Of a stretch of 64,000 nt of DNA, positions 52,513 to 60,724 are shown piece by piece. This DNA is from Brucella grignonensis. Its GTDB lineage: Bacteria > Pseudomonadota > Alphaproteobacteria > Rhizobiales > Rhizobiaceae. Numbering within the stretch: the first letter of the stretch is position 1; every line of letters starts with the position of its first letter. Where the stretch lies: positions 222,633-286,632 of the forward strand of contig NZ_NNRL01000159.1 of the NCBI RefSeq assembly GCF_002252505.1, in the 5' to 3' direction. The translations under genes and the position numbers were made by a program. The notes below the pieces were generated by a model. It was given only the letters and a program-made list of their open reading frames with translations. It ran no database searches and had not been told where the DNA came from.

Positions 52513-53426
52513 ATCAGTTCCCGCTCGAATTGCCGCCGCCGCTCGCTGGGTCCGGTGTAAACGGCCATGCTGAGTGTGCGATGGTTGATCGCTTCCTCGC
52601 CGCTCTCCACGGCGACGATGGCCGCCGCCATCAGCAAGTGCGCCAGTTCCCCTATGGTGCCCTCGCTGCGTGTGAGCAGGTAGCGAGCCATGTCCAGCGT
52701 GGCAATTGGGGAAGGCCGGCGCAGCGGGAGCGAAGCGGCGAAGCTGGCCAGCAGTGAGCAGCAATCGTCGTTGGCCTCCCATACCGGCAGCATCATCGGC
52801 TCGAAGCGATTTTCCAACTGGTCATCGGAGCGGATGGCTAGGTAGGCGTCGCGCGTGCCTACCCCAACCAACGGGATGCGCAGTTCGTTGCCGAGGAAGC
52901 GCAGCAGGTTGAGGAATTCCCGGCGGTTGACGCTGTTGCCGGCCAGCACGTTGTGCAGCTCGTCGATCACCAGCATGCGCACGCCGACCTTGCGCAGCAG
53001 TGCCAGAGCCAGTTGCTCCATTTCCGGCAACCGTGGGCGTGGGCGCAGCGGCGCGCCCATCGCGGCGAGCAGCGCGACGTAGAAGCGGATCACGGACGGC
53101 TCGGACGGCATCTGCACGACCAACACCGGGATGTGCTCCTGGTCGGCGTCGGAGCTGGCCGGGTGGGTGCGGCGGAACTTCTCGACGATCATCGACTTGC
53201 CATTGTTGGTCGGGCCAACCAGCAGCAGGTTGGGCATGCGTTGCTTGTTTGGCCACGCATAAAGGGCTTCCAGCCGGTTCAGCGCCTCGACTGCGCGCGG
53301 ATAGCCGATCCAGCGGTCGGCGCGAAGGCGCTGGATGCGCTCGTCCGCCGGAAGACGGGCCAAGCCCTGGGCCGCCGGCAGCAGGTGGGACAGGTCGATG
53401 ATGGGATATTCGTCCACGGCTACCAC
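52509..53426 (-). CDS. tniB: TniB AAA ATPase
   Basis: 305 aa. Walker A LLVGPTNNGKSMIVEKF, Walker B VRMLVIDELHNVLAG. TniB is the ATP-dependent target-selection/regulatory protein of Tn402/Tn5053 (TnsC/MuB-like). It overlaps tniA by 7 bp. Confidence 0.95.
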   Translation of the reverse strand: MVAVDEYPIIDLSHLLPAAQGLARLPADERIQRLRADRWIGYPRAVEALNRLEALYAWPNKQRMPNLLLVGPTNNGKSMIVEKFRRTHPASSDADQEHIPVLVVQMPSEPSVIRFYVALLAAMGAPLRPRPRLPEMEQLALALLRKVGVRMLVIDELHNVLAGNSVNRREFLNLLRFLGNELRIPLVGVGTRDAYLAIRSDDQLENRFEPMMLPVWEANDDCCSLLASFAASLPLRRPSPIATLDMARYLLTRSEGTIGELAHLLMAAAIVAVESGEEAINHRTLSMAVYTGPSERRRQFERELM

Positions 53427-55099
53427 TCCTCAATCTGGTCGAACGGTTTGGCGGGTGGCAAGTTGTCTGCCTGCGGGTCGGCAATATCCGTATCCGGCGG
53501 AACGGGCTTGTCCGGCCGAGCTGATGTCTTGAGGTGCTGGCGGCGATCCGCGTCACGCCGCGCCTTGCGTGTGGCCTTCTGCGCGCTGGTCACAATCTCA
53601 CGCATCTGGCCGATCATGCGGAACAGCGCCGACTCATCCACCTGTTCGCGCCCTTGCTGCCGCAGTTTCGCCAGCGCCTGCCGTTGTTCCCAGAGGGTGA
53701 CAGCCGGATGCGACAAGGTACGGTAGGGAATTTCCAGGTAATGCTGTCCCTCCGGTTCCAGGACCCAGATACGGCTGATGTCGCGCGGATCGCGCCGGAT
53801 CAGAAAGGACGGCCAGCGTTCACGCCGCGCAATCCACGGCTTGAGCGCATCGGCGTAGTAGTGGATGTGGTCGATGACAAAGCCGGTGCGGGTCAGCGTG
53901 CGCCGGAGGATCGGCAGAAAATCGACCAGGAACGAAGTAGCGCGTGTGACGACGGCCGGTACGCCGACACGCGCCACGGCCTCGGCCCAGCGCGCGGCCG
54001 GCGGTTGGAGCAGGCCGTTGTGCACCGAACCGTGGTAGGTGCCGACCGCCAATGTGAGCCAGCGCTCTAGCTCGCGCAGCGTCAGGGCGGCCTTGTTTTC
54101 GGAATCGTAGTCGCCGCGCTGGTCAGGGTTGGAGAAGGTCGTTCCCGGCAGTTCGTCGTGAATCATCTGCATCGCCGTGCCGATGATCCGTTCCACGATG
54201 CCGCCATAGTGCGGCTGTCCCAGCGGGCGATAGTCCAGCCGGATGCCATGCTGCTCGCAACCCCGGCGCAGGGCCTCGCTCTTGAACTCGGCCGCGTTGT
54301 CTAGGTAGAGCAGCAAGGGCTTGCCGCTCATCTGCCAATCCATTTCCACGTTCAGTCCTTCCAGCCAAGGGCGCTTGTCGCAGGCGACATGCACGAGGCA
54401 CAGGCCAACCGAAACGGCAGACGGCGCTTCCAGCGTGACGACCATGCCGAGCACGCAGCGGGTGAACACGTCGATGGCGAGGGTCAGGTACGGGCGGCCA
54501 ATAGGTTGCCGGTCGCGGTCATCGACCACGATCAGGTCGATGACCGTATGGTCTATCTGCACCTGCTCCAGCGGCGCGGTCACGGCAGGAGGCTCGCCGC
54601 CCACACCTTGTAGGTCACGAGCGGCATCCTGGCCTTCCCGCCGGCGGATGACCTTGCGCGGGTCAAGGCTAGCGATCCGTAAGGCCACGGTATTGCGCGC
54701 CGGCACTCGCAGTTTTTGAGCCTTGCACACCTGAGTGACTTCGCGGTGAAAGGCCGCTAGGCTGCGCTTCTGCTTGGTCAGGAACCGCTTTTGCAGTAGC
54801 TCGTGGATGACGCGCTCGACCGGTTCCGGCAAGCGCCCCTTACCTTTACCTCCACCGGACTGGCCGGGCACCAGATCCGTCACGAGGCCGCTGCCTTGCC
54901 GGGCACGCCGGATCAGAACGTATACCTGGCGCCGAGACAAGCCCAGCGCCTGAGCCGCCATATCGGCCGCTTCGTGCCCGACCGTCTCCGACTGCGCCAA
55001 CGGACTGATGATCTCCGCACGACGGCGCGCACGCTCCCAAGCCTCATCAGGCAGAGTGGCCACGCCTTGTTCTGGAATCCGTGGGGTGTCCGTCGCCAT
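53420..55099 (-). CDS. tniA: TniA DDE transposase
   Basis: 559 aa from ATG at 55099. N-terminal HTH (SRRQVYVLIRRARQG) and rve/DDE core: QIDHTVIDLIVVD, LLLYLDNAAEFKSEA, GGIVERIIGTAMQ. Cuts and joins the IRi/IRt ends. Exact Tn402-family length; appears intact. Confidence 0.95.
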   Translation of the reverse strand: MATDTPRIPEQGVATLPDEAWERARRRAEIISPLAQSETVGHEAADMAAQALGLSRRQVYVLIRRARQGSGLVTDLVPGQSGGGKGKGRLPEPVERVIHELLQKRFLTKQKRSLAAFHREVTQVCKAQKLRVPARNTVALRIASLDPRKVIRRREGQDAARDLQGVGGEPPAVTAPLEQVQIDHTVIDLIVVDDRDRQPIGRPYLTLAIDVFTRCVLGMVVTLEAPSAVSVGLCLVHVACDKRPWLEGLNVEMDWQMSGKPLLLYLDNAAEFKSEALRRGCEQHGIRLDYRPLGQPHYGGIVERIIGTAMQMIHDELPGTTFSNPDQRGDYDSENKAALTLRELERWLTLAVGTYHGSVHNGLLQPPAARWAEAVARVGVPAVVTRATSFLVDFLPILRRTLTRTGFVIDHIHYYADALKPWIARRERWPSFLIRRDPRDISRIWVLEPEGQHYLEIPYRTLSHPAVTLWEQRQALAKLRQQGREQVDESALFRMIGQMREIVTSAQKATRKARRDADRRQHLKTSARPDKPVPPDTDIADPQADNLPPAKPFDQIEEW

Positions 55100-55215
55100 G
55101 CTCACCTCGCTTTGGTGCACACGAGTATTGAGCATAGTCGAGATTGGTGCAGATCACTTCTGATATTGAACTGTCAGGAGCTGGCTGCACAACAGCCATT
55201 ACGCCCAATCAACTG

Positions 55216-55240
55216 GTGCAGTCGTCTTCTGAAAATGACA
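55216..55240. repeat. IRt, right terminal inverted repeat of Tn402-like element
   Basis: Reverse complement begins TGTCATTTTCAGAAGACGAC; two mismatches to IRi. The outermost base is 55240. Confidence 0.93.
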
Positions 55241-55255
55241 GTACCCCACCAACAT
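55241..55255 (-). pseudogene. tnpR: First five codons of tnpR plus right target duplication
   Basis: ATG at 55255 reads M-L-V-G-Y and stops at the GTACC duplication (55241-55245). GAGAGGAG precedes it. Joining to 48257 after removing the transposon gives MLVGYARVSTRDQ, a perfect resolvase start. Confidence 0.9.
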
Positions 55256-55261
55256 GCTGTT

Positions 55262-55388
55262 CTCCTCTCAAAACACTTAGAAACGTAGATCGGTGAGAGA
55301 TCGGAAGCGAGAGGCAGTTTTGAGAGACCTTCAACCTTCGGCAGACTGTCGGCTTTGGTATCTCTCATAAACGGATGTTTTTGAGAGA
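55262..55388. other. res site of a Tn3-family transposon
   Basis: Three resolvase subsites built from TCTCTCA/TGAGAGA arms. Site I, 55361-55388, is 28 bp with perfect 7-bp arms; site II lies at about 55294-55327; site III at about 55263-55300 next to the tnpR start. Number, arm sequence and spacing fit a Tn3-type res. Confidence 0.82.
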
Positions 55389-55675
55389 ACTATCTTCGGC
55401 CTTCACACGCACGAAAGGCGGCGAAGCTCCGCCGTTAATCCGTCCGCCGGAGATCTCGCCCAGGCAGGCTGAAGGCCGAGCAAGCCTGACAGGCCCGAAA
55501 AGCCCGGCACGGGCGTCGGCGGCGATGACGGCGGCGGCATTATCCAGGGTTGATGATGGAAGTGGAGGATATCGACAACCTCTCGCGCAACCAAGACATC
55601 GCGGTCGGACTGCAAGTGATCTTGAAGCCACGGGCCCGTCCCACCCCGACATGGACCTCGATGCCCGAACGGACG
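55389..55675. other. Junction between res and the integron 3'-conserved segment
   Basis: 287 bp without a clear gene. The 3'-CS presumably ends somewhere here. I cannot place the exact breakpoint by eye and see no insertion-sequence end. Confidence 0.4.
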
Positions 55676-56176
55676 TTAGATTTCGAGTTCTAGGCGTTCT
55701 GCGATGAAGGTTGGATCCCAGCCGGGATTGAAAGTGTCGACGTGGGTGAATCCGAGCCGCTCGTATAGGCCACGCAGGTTCGGGTGGCAGTCGAGCCGCA
55801 GCTTGGCGCACCCCTGCGTTCGCGCGGCATGGCGGCAAGCCTCGATCAGCGCGGAGCTGACACCCCGGCCCGCATGTGTCCGTCGCACCGCGAGCTTGTG
55901 CAGATATGCGGCCTCCCCCTTGAGGGCGTCGGGCCAGAACTCGGGATCCTCGGCCGACAAGGTGCAACAGCCGACGATGCCGTCGCTGCAACTCGCGACT
56001 AGGAGCTCGGATCTCAGGACGAAGGTCTCCGCGAATGTCCGGTCGATCCGCGCGACGTCCCAGGCGGGCGTTCCCTTGGCGGACATCCACGCCGCAGCGT
56101 CGTGCATCAGCCGCACAACCTCGTCGATATCACCCGAGCAGGCGACCCGAACGTTCGGAGGCTCCTCGCTGTCCAT
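55676..56176 (-). CDS. orf5: Orf5 of the class 1 integron 3'-CS, GNAT acetyltransferase
   Basis: 166 aa beginning MDSEEPPNVRVACSGDIDEV, with acetyl-CoA motif VRRTHAGRGVSSALIEACRH. It is the well-known orf5 downstream of sul1 in 3'-conserved segments. Substrate not established. Complete. Confidence 0.95.
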   Translation of the reverse strand: MDSEEPPNVRVACSGDIDEVVRLMHDAAAWMSAKGTPAWDVARIDRTFAETFVLRSELLVASCSDGIVGCCTLSAEDPEFWPDALKGEAAYLHKLAVRRTHAGRGVSSALIEACRHAARTQGCAKLRLDCHPNLRGLYERLGFTHVDTFNPGWDPTFIAERLELEI

Positions 56177-56303
56177 TCGCTCCCCTGGCGCGGTATGAAC
56201 CGCCGCCTCATAGTGCAGTTTGATCCTGACGAGCCCAGCATGTCTGCGCCCACCTTCGCGGAACCTGACCAGGGTCCGCTAGCGGGCGGCCGGAAGGTGA
56301 ATG

Positions 56304-57143
56304 CTAGGCATGATCTAACCCTCGGTCTCTGGCGTCGCGACTGCGAAATTTCGCGAGGGTTTCCGAGAAGGTGATTGCGCTTCGCAGATCTCCAGGCGCG
56401 TGGGTGCGGACGTAGTCAGCGCCATTGCCGATCGCGTGAAGTTCCGCCGCAAGGCTCGCTGGACCCAGATCCTTTACAGGAAGGCCAACGGTGGCGCCCA
56501 AGAAGGATTTCCGCGACACCGAGACCAATAGCGGAAGCCCCAACGCCGACTTCAGCTTTTGAAGGTTCGACAGCACGTGCAGCGATGTTTCCGGTGCGGG
56601 GCTCAAGAAAAATCCCATCCCCGGATCGAGGATGAGCCGGTCGGCAGCGACCCCGCTCCGTCGCAAGGCGGAAACCCGCGCCTCGAAGAACCGCACAATC
56701 TCGTCGAGCGCGTCTTCGGGTCGAAGGTGACCGGTGCGGGTGGCGATGCCATCCCGCTGCGCTGAGTGCATAACCACCAGCCTGCAGTCCGCCTCAGCAA
56801 TATCGGGATAGAGCGCAGGGTCAGGAAATCCTTGGATATCGTTCAGGTAGCCCACGCCGCGCTTGAGCGCATAGCGCTGGGTTTCCGGTTGGAAGCTGTC
56901 GATTGAAACACGGTGCATCTGATCGGACAGGGCGTCTAAGAGCGGCGCAATACGTCTGATCTCATCGGCCGGCGATACAGGCCTCGCGTCCGGATGGCTG
57001 GCGGCCGGTCCGACATCCACGACGTCTGATCCGACTCGCAGCATTTCGATCGCCGCGGTGACAGCGCCGGCGGGGTCTAGCCGCCGGCTCTCATCGAAGA
57101 AGGAGTCCTCGGTGAGATTCAGAATGCCGAACACCGTCACCAT
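56304..57143 (-). CDS. sul1: Sul1 sulfonamide-resistant dihydropteroate synthase
   Basis: 279 aa from ATG at 57143 (MVTVFGILNLTEDSFFDESR to the end SRDARDRGLDHA), full length and apparently wild type. A resistant DHPS replacing host FolP. Normally read from Pc through cassettes and qacE-delta-1; here the upstream part is replaced by a Clp gene fragment in the same direction, so expression may now depend on the clp promoter. Confidence 0.98.
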   Translation of the reverse strand: MVTVFGILNLTEDSFFDESRRLDPAGAVTAAIEMLRVGSDVVDVGPAASHPDARPVSPADEIRRIAPLLDALSDQMHRVSIDSFQPETQRYALKRGVGYLNDIQGFPDPALYPDIAEADCRLVVMHSAQRDGIATRTGHLRPEDALDEIVRFFEARVSALRRSGVAADRLILDPGMGFFLSPAPETSLHVLSNLQKLKSALGLPLLVSVSRKSFLGATVGLPVKDLGPASLAAELHAIGNGADYVRTHAPGDLRSAITFSETLAKFRSRDARDRGLDHA

Positions 57144-57202
57144 GGCGTCGGCCTCCGCAGCGACTTCCACGATGGGGATCGGGCGAGCAAAAAGGCAGCA
57201 AT
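57137..57202 (-). pseudogene. qacEdelta1: Last 21 codons of qacE-delta-1
   Basis: IAAFLLARSPSWKSLRRPTP and a final Trp, overlapping the sul1 start, are the C-terminus of QacE-delta-1. Everything before the isoleucine codon is gone. Confidence 0.92.
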
Positions 57203-58342
57203 GACGCCGTGGCACATTGGCGACTTCCACGTGGAAGTTTCACCGAGCTGACTCGGCGGGCCCAGGCGAACGGCCACCATCGAGTTGATGTTGAGCTCGA
57301 CCAGCCGCTTGTCGCGCAGCGCCTCGGGCACTTCGCCCGCGACGATCCGTTGTGCAAGTCCCTCGACGATGGCGGTCTTGCCCACGCCGGGCTCGCCGAT
57401 CAGCACCGGGTTGTTCTTTTTCCGGCGGGCCAGCACTTCGATCGTCGTCTCAATCTCGCGGGCGCGGCCGATAACGGGATCGAGCTTGCCCTCGCGGGCG
57501 AGCTTCGTCAGGTCACGGCTGAACTGGTCGAGATCAGGCGTGCTGGAAGGCGCATCCACGCGGCCCTCCTCGGCTCCCTTGCCCACGACCTTGGTCACCT
57601 GCTGGCGAAGCGCCTGCGGCGTCAATCCGTATTTGCGCAGGATCGACGCGGCCAGGCCTTCACCTTCCTCGGCAAGGCCGATCAGCAGGTGCTCGGGACC
57701 GACATAGGAATGGCCGAGTTCGTTCGAGGCGATGAAGGCCCGGTTCAGCGCGTCCTTCAGGCGAGGACTGACGCCGATTTCGCCCTCCGCCTTGGCCTCT
57801 CCACGCTTCGCTTCCTTCTCGATCTGGCGCCGCAGATCGTCCACATCGACCTTGAACTGTTCCAGGATCGTCTTGACGACGTCAGACGAGGTCAATGCCA
57901 AAAGCAGATGTTCAGTATCGACCTCGCTGCGCCCGAATTCCCCGGCCTTCTGTGCGGCATCCTGCAGCAGCTTGTTGCCCTGTTCGCTCAGCCGGTCGGC
58001 GATGGTGCGTCCGCCGCCGCGCCGCGACCCACGCCGCGGCGCGCCCTCGCCGAAGGTGGCGTCGGCGGCAGCGTCATCGCCGTCACCCAAGGCGCCGAGC
58101 GTGCCGCTTCGCTGCGGACTGTCACCAAAGAGGCTGCCCAAACCGCTCTCGCCAAAGAATTCGTCAAGAAGGGAGCGCCGTCCGAACAGGGACTCCAGGG
58201 GCGAGGCGCTGCGACCCGACCGGCGCGCCATTTCGCTGTAATGCTGGTCGCAAAGCTCCATGTTCTGAACCCTGCCGTTCACCGAGGCGCGCACGCGCGC
58301 CGTCGCCGGGCGACCGCAAATATCGCAAGCTCCGTTTGCCAT
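57137..58342 (-). pseudogene. Truncated ClpC/ClpK-like AAA+ ATPase fused to qacE-delta-1 tail
   Basis: From ATG 58342: Zn-finger-like CDICGRPATARVRASV and LCDQHY, then a Clp N domain ([40 protein letters not shown]), then AAA-1 with Walker [19 protein letters not shown]. It breaks off after [11 protein letters not shown] near 57270, losing Walker B, the rest of AAA-1 and all of AAA-2. About 22 foreign codons and the qacE-delta-1 tail follow in frame. Intact relatives are 800-950 aa disaggregases of heat-resistance loci. Not expected to be active. Confidence 0.88.
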
Positions 58343-58546
58343 TTCTCTCCTCCGTTTTCTTTATCCAGTTAGGGTTGTTCGCCGATCATCTGCGCCAATG
58401 ACAGTCTCACGCAGCGACCGCTTCCGTTCTTTTCACCTTGGACCCAATTGCCACAAGATCGGGCTCGTCCAGTGTCTCTCGTTGCAGGATCCTGCGCCGA
58501 TTGCTCGAGAAGATTCAGTCTTCCTTTCCATACCGATTTGCTCCCT

Positions 58547-58975
58547 CTAGCGTGAAAGCTGCGCACGTATGCGTTCGAGAAGTGCGAGAAGAACACGCCT
58601 CTCGTCGACTGATAGATCCGGTAAGATGTATTCCTTCAGCGCCGCTCGTCGGGGATCTAGTTCTCGCATGATTTTTTGCGTCTTTCTCGTCGGCACAACG
58701 ATCTGCGACAGCCGATCATTCGGTGACGGCGAACGCTCTACCAAGCCGCCGCGCCATGCGGTCCACGAGTTGCCCGGCTGTCGCACTGCCGACTTCCAGC
58801 CGCGCCGCGAGGTCGCCGATCGCGAGGCTCGGGACTCGTCCACATGGGAGACTGCCATCCACGACAGTCGCGTCTGACCGGTCTCACGGCTTTCATCGTC
58901 GATCCGCTGCTGGATGTGCTGGGCGACCCGATGGATCGTCATCCCGATCAACGCATTGTTGGATGCAATCATCAT
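58547..58975 (-). pseudogene. MarR-like regulator with a frame-scrambled HTH
   Basis: Start MMIASNNALIGMTIHRVAQH at 58975 after GGAGG; end DERRVLLALLERIRAQL. Between about 58750 and 58832 the main frame reads unusual sequence (RASRSATSRRGWKS...). The neighbouring frame reads PSLAIGDLAARLEVGSATAG and QLVDRMARR, a textbook MarR recognition helix. Two compensating indels therefore replaced about 28 residues of the DNA-binding region. The protein may be made but is unlikely to bind DNA normally. Confidence 0.65.
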
Positions 58976-59102
58976 TTGACCTCCAAGGATCTGTTGGTCG
59001 TCGCGAAGCTCCATCAGACGCCGCTAGAGATTGAAATGCTAGCATGAATTATGCCTGCGTGGTATCATTGTGATCGTAGAATTGAAAAAGTTTCATGATC
59101 GA

Positions 59103-59219
59103 TATCTCTTGCCGTGGCGCTCGATCCGCGAACGGCGTATTGCGGATCGTCATCTGCCGGCCCGAGGCAGAAAAGCCGAAGAAAATCGAGATCAAGGCAG
59201 CCTGAGAGGAGCTGGAACG
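59103..59219 (+). promoter_or_regulatory. Structured 5' leader of the hsp20 operon, thermosensor candidate
   Basis: Successive hairpins CGATCCGC/GCGGATCG (59122-59149) and TCTGCC/GGCAGA (59153-59171). A small stem CAGC/GCTG (59198-59214) then encloses the GAGAGGAG ribosome site. Layout recalls ROSE-type RNA thermometers of rhizobial small heat-shock genes. A TTGAAA (59082) / TATCTC (59103) pair could be the promoter, with a short 15-bp spacer. Confidence 0.4.
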
Positions 59220-59618
59220 ATGAGCACCGACATCTCGCAAGCCGCCGAAAAGACGCCGACCGACTCGCCTGAGACCACCGGCGGCGGACGCATCTACCGC
59301 CCGTCGACCGATATCGTCGAGACCGATCAGGGTTTCTCCATGATGCTTGAAATGCCTGGGGTCGCCGCCGATGCGATCGAAATCACGCTCGAAAATCGTG
59401 TGTTGACGATCCGCGGCAAGGTTGACCCGGTGCGGCCGAAAAATCTCGAACTTGCCTATGCCGAATATGGCGAGGGCGATTTCGAGCGTGCCTTCACGCT
59501 TTCCGAGGACTTCGACCCCGACAGGATCGAAGCCGAGATGCGAGGAGGCGTCCTAACTTTAACGCTCCCCCGGGCCCCTGAAGCGCAGCCGAAAAGGATC
59601 GCCGTCAAGGGCGCCTGA
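59220..59618 (+). CDS. Hsp20/alpha-crystallin small heat-shock protein (first)
   Basis: 132 aa from ATG at 59220 with a strong ribosome site. Alpha-crystallin domain at about 30-130: IVETDQGFSMMLEMPGVAAD, GDFERAFTLSEDFDPDRIEA, GGVLTLTLPRAPEAQPKRI. ATP-independent holdase. First gene of an hsp20-hsp20-psiE run resembling mobile heat-resistance loci. An open extension to 59070 covers the leader and is rejected. Confidence 0.93.
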   Translation: MSTDISQAAEKTPTDSPETTGGGRIYRPSTDIVETDQGFSMMLEMPGVAADAIEITLENRVLTIRGKVDPVRPKNLELAYAEYGEGDFERAFTLSEDFDPDRIEAEMRGGVLTLTLPRAPEAQPKRIAVKGA

Positions 59619-59638
59619 AAACCGAAGGAGACCATATC

Positions 59639-60130
59639 ATGCAGATCAAAGACCTCATCCCCTGGGCGCGCAAGGACGGCGCGCCAGACGCCAAGAGCAG
59701 CGAAGACAACCCGATCGCGACACTCCAGCGCGAAATGAACCATGTGTTCGAGAACTTTTGGAACCGGGTCGGTCAGTTCGAATGGCCCTGGGGCAGCGGC
59801 GAAGCCAAATCCGACATGGTCGAGACCGACAACGCGATCGAAGTGTCGATCGAGCTGCCGGGCATGGAGATGAAGGACATCGAGGTGACGGTCAACGATG
59901 ACATGTTGACTGTGAAGGGGGAGAAGAAGATCGAGCGCCAGGTGGAGAAGAAGGGGTATTACCTGTCCGAGCGCAGCTACGGCGCAATCTACCGGACAAT
60001 TCCGCTCCCTCCCGGCGTGGATGGCGAAAAGGCGCAGGCATCCTTCAAGAACGGGGTTCTGACGATCAAGCTGCCCCAGACACCCGAGGCGCAGGCGAAG
60101 ATCAAGCGCATCGATGTCAAGAACGGCTGA
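59639..60130 (+). CDS. Hsp20/alpha-crystallin small heat-shock protein (second)
   Basis: 163 aa, 20 bp after the first hsp20, with GAAGGAG upstream. A longer N-terminal arm (NPIATLQREMNHVFENFWNR), then core MVETDNAIEVSIELPGMEMK and end GVLTIKLPQTPEAQAKIKRI. Class A-type Hsp20 with complete IxI-like tail. Probably works with the first Hsp20 and, originally, the Clp disaggregase. Confidence 0.93.
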   Translation: MQIKDLIPWARKDGAPDAKSSEDNPIATLQREMNHVFENFWNRVGQFEWPWGSGEAKSDMVETDNAIEVSIELPGMEMKDIEVTVNDDMLTVKGEKKIERQVEKKGYYLSERSYGAIYRTIPLPPGVDGEKAQASFKNGVLTIKLPQTPEAQAKIKRIDVKNG

Positions 60131-60199
60131 TTTGCCACATTGGGTGTCGCCGGTTTGCGGCGTCCGCTCAGCTCCGTTTGATATCACGCCGTCTGGTGA

Positions 60200-60226
60200 G
60201 CCCCGGGGAGCCTGTTTCTCCGGGGC
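60200..60226 (+). terminator. GC-rich hairpin between hsp20 and psiE-like gene
   Basis: GCCCCGG... / ...CCGGGGC with loop GCCTGTT and only a short T stretch after it. Possibly an attenuator or partial terminator. Confidence 0.45.
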
Positions 60227-60241
60227 GGCTTTCGAGGGGGA

Positions 60242-60724
60242 ATGATGAAAGACCTGAAACGATCCGGGCTAACCCGTGAACAATGGTCGGCGATGACGCT
60301 CTACGAGAAGTTCGAGCAAGTTGTCATCTTCGTCCTCAGCGTCATCATTGCGGCGATCATCGTGGCGTCGGTCTGGGCGCTGATGCGCGAAGTCGTGAAC
60401 CGCTTGCTTCTGGGGGCATTCGACACTCTCGACTACGCCACCTTCCAGGTGGTGTTCGGCATGATCTTCACCGTGGTGATCGCGCTTGAGTTCAAGCGCT
60501 CCCTTCTTGTTGCGACCGAACGCAGCTTCGGGATCCTCCAGGTCCGCACGATCGTGCTGATCGCGCTCCTCGCCATCGCGCGCAAATTCATCATCTTGGA
60601 CCTCAGCGAGACGGAATCATCCAAGATTGCAGCACTCGCGGGCGCGGCGCTTGCGCTCGGCGGTGTTCACTGGCTGGTGCGCGATCAGGACCGGCGCGAG
60701 CTCGGAGGCCACGAGACGCGATGA
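60242..60724 (+). CDS. PsiE-like membrane protein
   Basis: 160 aa. Four hydrophobic segments: VVIFVLSVIIAAIIVASVWA, FQVVFGMIFTVVIALEF, VRTIVLIALLAIARKFIIL and ALAGAALALGGVHWLV. Matches the phosphate-starvation-inducible PsiE family found at the end of transmissible heat-resistance loci. Its exact role is unknown. Start is the first of two ATGs separated by nothing. Confidence 0.85.
   Translation: MMKDLKRSGLTREQWSAMTLYEKFEQVVIFVLSVIIAAIIVASVWALMREVVNRLLLGAFDTLDYATFQVVFGMIFTVVIALEFKRSLLVATERSFGILQVRTIVLIALLAIARKFIILDLSETESSKIAALAGAALALGGVHWLVRDQDRRELGGHETR

Larger units (their letters stand above)
48263..55240. mobile_element. Complete Tn402-like transposon with class 1 integron
   Basis: 6,978 bp bounded by IRi and IRt and flanked by GTACC duplications. 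Contents in order: intI1 with attI1, two gene cassettes, and the full transposition module tniR-tniQ-tniB-tniA. There is no qacE/sul1 3'-conserved segment inside, so this is the ancestral organisation. All genes needed for movement appear intact. It inserted into tnpR next to a Tn3-type res site, the preferred target of this family (res-site hunters). Confidence 0.95.

Noticed and set aside
55389..55675. IS6100 or IS26 next to the 3'-CS
   Set aside because: No transposase frame and no GGCTCTGTTGCAA-type end found here.
56304..57230. Sul1 starting at 57230 with 29 extra residues
   Set aside because: The known 279-aa Sul1 begins at ATG 57143; the upstream part is the junction and qacE remnant in another frame.
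59456..60187. 243-codon minus-strand frame over the hsp20 genes
   Set aside because: Mirror of two well-supported Hsp20 genes.
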